NCBI GenBank assembly: GCA_943327105.2
Contig: CALPVV020000014.1
Location: 1-35,511 of the forward strand
Origin: Nitrosovibrio sp. Nv4
GTDB lineage: Bacteria; Bdellovibrionota; UBA1018; CAIMNF01
DNA length: 35,511 nt
Direction of reading: 5' to 3'
Shown: positions 32,536 to 35,511 of the stretch, in pieces
Position numbering within the stretch: position 1 is the first letter of the stretch
Layout: the number at the start of each line of letters is the position of its first letter
Notes under the pieces: model-generated
What the model saw: only the letters and a program-made list of their open reading frames with translations
What the model was told of the DNA's origin: nothing
Databases searched by the model: none
Translations under genes and position numbers: made by a program

Positions 32536-33225
32536 TTAATTTTGTTTTTCCCAAACCTTTAAAAAGTCCGAACCTACAGCTTTATGGTATTTGAGTTTAT
32601 ATTCATCAGGCAGTGCAGCACCTAGTCCATAATAGGTAATCACTTTTGTACCCGCATTTTGCTCTCTAAGTCGATTAATCGTGATTTGAAGATATGAATT
32701 ATAGATTGATTCATTCATATTCAAATCGTTTCGCATGCGACGTTCAGGAGTTTTTTGCTCGCAAAAAGGATTGTAGAAGTAGAGACAGTCGAATTCTTTC
32801 CAGCTCAAATCAAACGCACTTCCGTGAATGAAATTCAAATTGCTCAATTGAAATAGATTTTTTGCCTTTTTCGCTGCAACAGCCAGAAAATCGCGTTGTT
32901 CAACACCGGTAACTTGAGCTTCGGTGAGTATTGATGTCAGCAAACAAAACTTACCGCAACCGGACCCGACATCGAGTAATCGTTCTACTTTTAACTCCTT
33001 TATGATTTCCGAGGCTTTAATCGCAACACTTAAGGGGGTCCAATGGATTTTAGAATGGTTTCTGACTTCAGGAGAAAAAATAAGATCAAAAAGATCATCA
33101 TTGAGTGTTTCATGGTCAAAGTCATGGCTTTGAAGTTTTCGTTTTAGCCCTTTGGTGATACTTCCCAGTTCTTGCTTGGTTAGTATCTGAGGTTCGTAAT
33201 GATTTTCGATTCTTGATTTTTTCAA
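32536..33225 (-). CDS. Class I SAM-dependent methyltransferase
   Basis: A 229-aa Rossmann-fold methyltransferase. SAM motif I is LLDVGSGCGKFCL, motif II VTGVEQR, and motif IV YFYNPFCEQ resembles the (N/D)PPY motif of N-methyltransferases with two positions changed. The N-terminal HWTPLSVAIKASEII helix, before motif I, recalls protein or small-molecule N-methyltransferases. No signal peptide. The substrate is unknown. It converges on the pseudocaspase gene. Confidence 0.75.
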   Translation of the reverse strand: MKKSRIENHYEPQILTKQELGSITKGLKRKLQSHDFDHETLNDDLFDLIFSPEVRNHSKIHWTPLSVAIKASEIIKELKVERLLDVGSGCGKFCLLTSILTEAQVTGVEQRDFLAVAAKKAKNLFQLSNLNFIHGSAFDLSWKEFDCLYFYNPFCEQKTPERRMRNDLNMNESIYNSYLQITINRLREQNAGTKVITYYGLGAALPDEYKLKYHKAVGSDFLKVWEKQN

Positions 33226-33345
33226 AGTGAATCCAGTTTAACACTAGAGGCTCTTTTGATCCAAATACGACAAAGTCTTGACGTGATTTTTCAATTGAAT
33301 ACCGCTTTTTAATGAATCAAACCATGAATGCCGAAAAGTTAAGCG

Positions 33346-35457
33346 ATGATTGGAGCTTTCCCAAACCTTTTCGCATTCATTCTTTTATCTTTTGTAATGG
33401 TATCTTCCAATGCGATTGCCACTGAGTGTAATTGGTTTCAACGGATGTTGAAACCAATGTTCGGTGATTCTGGTCAGCTCATTGCTCCCAAGAAAAAATC
33501 ACTGAATTGGGATGCGTCTCGTGGCTCTTCAAACAAAGTAGAACTGATCTCAAAGGAAACAGGCGAGTTGGTCTCAACTCAGCCTTTACTCAAAGTTGAT
33601 TCTTCAGGACAAAGTCAGATCGAAAAAATATCAAGACAACTTGAAAAGCAGGGTACGGCACTGATTGGGCATCCTAGCCGTTTTGGTCCACGGGGTGCAT
33701 TTGTCGATGTAAAAGTTGTATCAAAATCTGTAAACGAAAATGGAGTGATCATTGTCAATTCCAGATTGTCTGATACCCCTCAAATGAGATCAGTATTGGG
33801 CCATGAAGCTTATCATGCCAAGATGCAGGCAAAACGCAGTAGAGGAGAGACTGATCTATTCAATTCCGAGTTTGTTTCCAAAGACAGAATCGGTGGTACT
33901 TATGACCAGTATATTTCTTCAGAAGAGATTCATGCTTGGAGCAAAGACTTCAGTCAGGCAGCAGTCAAGGCTCATCACCGAAAAACAGTTCAACTGATCG
34001 AAACTAAAGTGAAGGAATTACCTTCAGGGCTAACCAGGGAAGAAAAATTGAATCTGGTGAAGATCAAGGCATCTACCGTGGTGGACGAAAAATATGAAAA
34101 ATTCAGAGGTGAGTATGAACAGGTGCTCGATGCACATGATCGTTACTTGAATGATATCCTTACAAAGATCGAATTCGGTGATTTCAAATTGAAATTCGAT
34201 GATCAAAGTAAAGTTCTGATCGAAACCGATTCCTACATCTTCAAACCCGGAAATTACCGTAAACTTTCAAATGGCTCAGCAGACATTTACGCAATCAAAA
34301 AAGAGTTGATGAGCCTGTTGCAGGTCAATAAAAACCTTCGTAAGAAATTGATCAATGTGGATGGTTTGATCAAAAAAGCAAATCTCAATGGGCATTTCAC
34401 CGGCACCGAATATTATAAATTGAAAGAAGAAATCGCCAAAATGGGCTCCATTGTCAATCAGCCTATGTCCAGTAAGGAAGTGATTGAGTATGGGCCAAAA
34501 GCATTTCAATGGAAAGCGATCGAACTCGATCACAAATATAATGATCAAGGTTATTTGATTGATCGTGCTCGAGTTGATGAAGAAGTGATTGAAACCAATT
34601 GGGCATATCATGGAACTAGTCAGCAATTTTTTGATTCAATCAGGAATTCTGGAATCGATAATTCAAAAGGCCTCACCGTGAACGGCGGAGCAATGAAAAC
34701 GGGAAAAGGTGCAGCAGCGAGCAGGAGTTTGATCATCGCAGATTTTTTTTCAAAAAAAACAGCCCGTAAGGTCGGCAATGAACCGGTGATTTTTCGTTGG
34801 AAAACAGGTTTCAAATCAAGTACTTCCCAAAAATATTTAGCACCACCTGTGCCATCAGATAAACTAGAGTACAGTATTGATGGTGGAAACGTCTGGTTCA
34901 ACCTCGAAAAGACAGCTCTTGATGACGCTAAAAGGATTCAGGATGAAATCAATCAATCAAGTGTCAATTATTTCATTCCAGTCACATCTCCGATTTTTGT
35001 CCATGGAAAATTGAGAAGCAAGGGGGCGGCTCCATCGGTAGAAGAGACTGCAATTTTGATTCAAAAAAAATATCATCCTGATGAGCTGAAAAAACTGAAT
35101 GGGGCGGTTTTAGGTGTTTCCCTTGATTCGAAATCGGTGAGTTTGATCGAAAATGGGCTTGGTTCATCAAAAGCCGTATTAATCAGTGAAAAAAGAAAAT
35201 TGTTTTTCAATCAAGAGAGTGATGAAGTTTATCCCATGATATTGGGAATTAATCCAACACGTGCATTTTCTGTGGAATCGTCAATTAGTGGAATCAAGTA
35301 TGAATTTGCAATTTCAAAAGGTCTGATGCTTGATGAAGTCAAATCGGTATTTGTTCCAAAAGATAAAATCCCCGCAATTAAAAACAAACTTCAGAGCCTC
35401 TACGGAGACAAGGCAAGACACATCATTCTACATGATATTCAATTCTTTCATCCGTGA
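33346..35457 (+). CDS. Large secreted protein with a zincin motif and an ADP-ribosyltransferase-like segment
   Basis: A signal peptide (about residues 1-26) precedes a 677-aa mature protein. HEAYH at 153-157, within a helix after a strand (SVLGHEAYHAKMQ), is a typical zincin zinc-binding helix with E154 as base. EE at 193-194 (SSEEIHAW) is placed to give the third ligand. Residues 200-410 are mainly helical. At 419-460, WAYHGTSQQFFDSIRNSGI followed by GKGAAASRSLIIADFFSK and PVIFRWK closely resembles the first and second conserved strands of PARP/DTX-type ADP-ribosyltransferase folds (YHGT, then GxGxYxS...A). I cannot place the catalytic Glu. The C-terminal 180 residues are unrecognised. A toxin or effector-like exported enzyme is plausible but unproven. 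Confidence 0.6.
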   Translation: MIGAFPNLFAFILLSFVMVSSNAIATECNWFQRMLKPMFGDSGQLIAPKKKSLNWDASRGSSNKVELISKETGELVSTQPLLKVDSSGQSQIEKISRQLEKQGTALIGHPSRFGPRGAFVDVKVVSKSVNENGVIIVNSRLSDTPQMRSVLGHEAYHAKMQAKRSRGETDLFNSEFVSKDRIGGTYDQYISSEEIHAWSKDFSQAAVKAHHRKTVQLIETKVKELPSGLTREEKLNLVKIKASTVVDEKYEKFRGEYEQVLDAHDRYLNDILTKIEFGDFKLKFDDQSKVLIETDSYIFKPGNYRKLSNGSADIYAIKKELMSLLQVNKNLRKKLINVDGLIKKANLNGHFTGTEYYKLKEEIAKMGSIVNQPMSSKEVIEYGPKAFQWKAIELDHKYNDQGYLIDRARVDEEVIETNWAYHGTSQQFFDSIRNSGIDNSKGLTVNGGAMKTGKGAAASRSLIIADFFSKKTARKVGNEPVIFRWKTGFKSSTSQKYLAPPVPSDKLEYSIDGGNVWFNLEKTALDDAKRIQDEINQSSVNYFIPVTSPIFVHGKLRSKGAAPSVEETAILIQKKYHPDELKKLNGAVLGVSLDSKSVSLIENGLGSSKAVLISEKRKLFFNQESDEVYPMILGINPTRAFSVESSISGIKYEFAISKGLMLDEVKSVFVPKDKIPAIKNKLQSLYGDKARHIILHDIQFFHP

Positions 35458-35472
35458 TAAAAAGCGAGTGTT

Positions 35473-35511
35473 ATGGTATTCAATTCAAATGGGGGTCATC
35501 TGTGGCAACTA
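35473..35511 (+). CDS. Possible start of a further gene, cut by the window edge
   Basis: An ATG at 35473, 15 bases after the stop of the zincin/ART-like gene, begins a frame (MVFNSNGGHLWQL) that is open to the end of the window. Only 13 codons are visible and the ribosome binding site is weak. Confidence 0.25.
   Translation, partial: MVFNSNGGHLWQL

Overview
The window looks like chromosomal DNA from a Gram-negative bacterium of the Bdellovibrionota or a related former deltaproteobacterial lineage. This is an inference from gene content: lipoproteins and many signal-peptide proteins, a SpoVG homologue in a non-Firmicute, a DUF1844 protein, an AmgK/MurU-type peptidoglycan recycling pair, a type III polyketide synthase with a DUF3050 protein, and many secreted proteins without recognisable families. 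There are no rRNAs, no CRISPR array and no transposase or integrase gene. One tRNA (Gln, anticodon TTG) is present.

Layout. 1-3500: a tight plus-strand operon of amgK (5' truncated by the window edge), murU, a membrane protein, a lipoprotein, a degenerate M48-like protein and a DUF1844 protein. 3500-6240: clpB, with a strong hairpin and a second small hairpin in its leader. 6240-9440: four minus-strand genes (FMN reductase, Cys-rich secreted peptide, DEDDh exonuclease, FAD-linked 2-hydroxyacid dehydrogenase). 9585-10440: spoVG, tRNA-Gln, and a 23-bp duplication of the tRNA 3' end with a palindromic repeat between the copies. 10440-14540: accessory genes (DUF1826-like protein, SIMPL protein, two proteins of unknown function) and long non-coding stretches.

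14540-17740 is an arsenic-resistance locus. A minus-strand operon arsR-arsI-acr3-arsC-osmC starts from a clear promoter/operator that appears to give a leaderless arsR mRNA. It faces a glutaredoxin-type arsC on the plus strand. acr3 is split by a one-base frameshift in a run of eight A. 17740-18290 holds palindromes and a second, diverged copy of the tRNA-linked repeat, so the segment from about 10.05 to 18.06 kb could be an old insertion.

18400-23840: DinB-like protein, secreted YiiX-type (C92) papain-like protein, arfB, a secreted protein of unknown function and a protein made of four tandem Cache-like domains. 23910-27070 is a probable biosynthetic operon: type III PKS, small membrane protein, UbiG-like methyltransferase and DUF3050 (haem-oxygenase-like) protein. 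It most likely makes and tailors a lipidic polyketide. 27130-35460: outer-membrane-like protein, a membrane-anchored protein with Thr at nearly every second residue, a GT22-like mannosyltransferase, a caspase-fold protein lacking its catalytic residues, a methyltransferase, and a 703-aa secreted protein combining a zincin-like motif with a possible ADP-ribosyltransferase-like domain. The strongest candidates for undescribed biology are the PKS operon, the zincin/ART-like protein, the pseudocaspase, the Thr-alternating protein and the tRNA-linked repeat.
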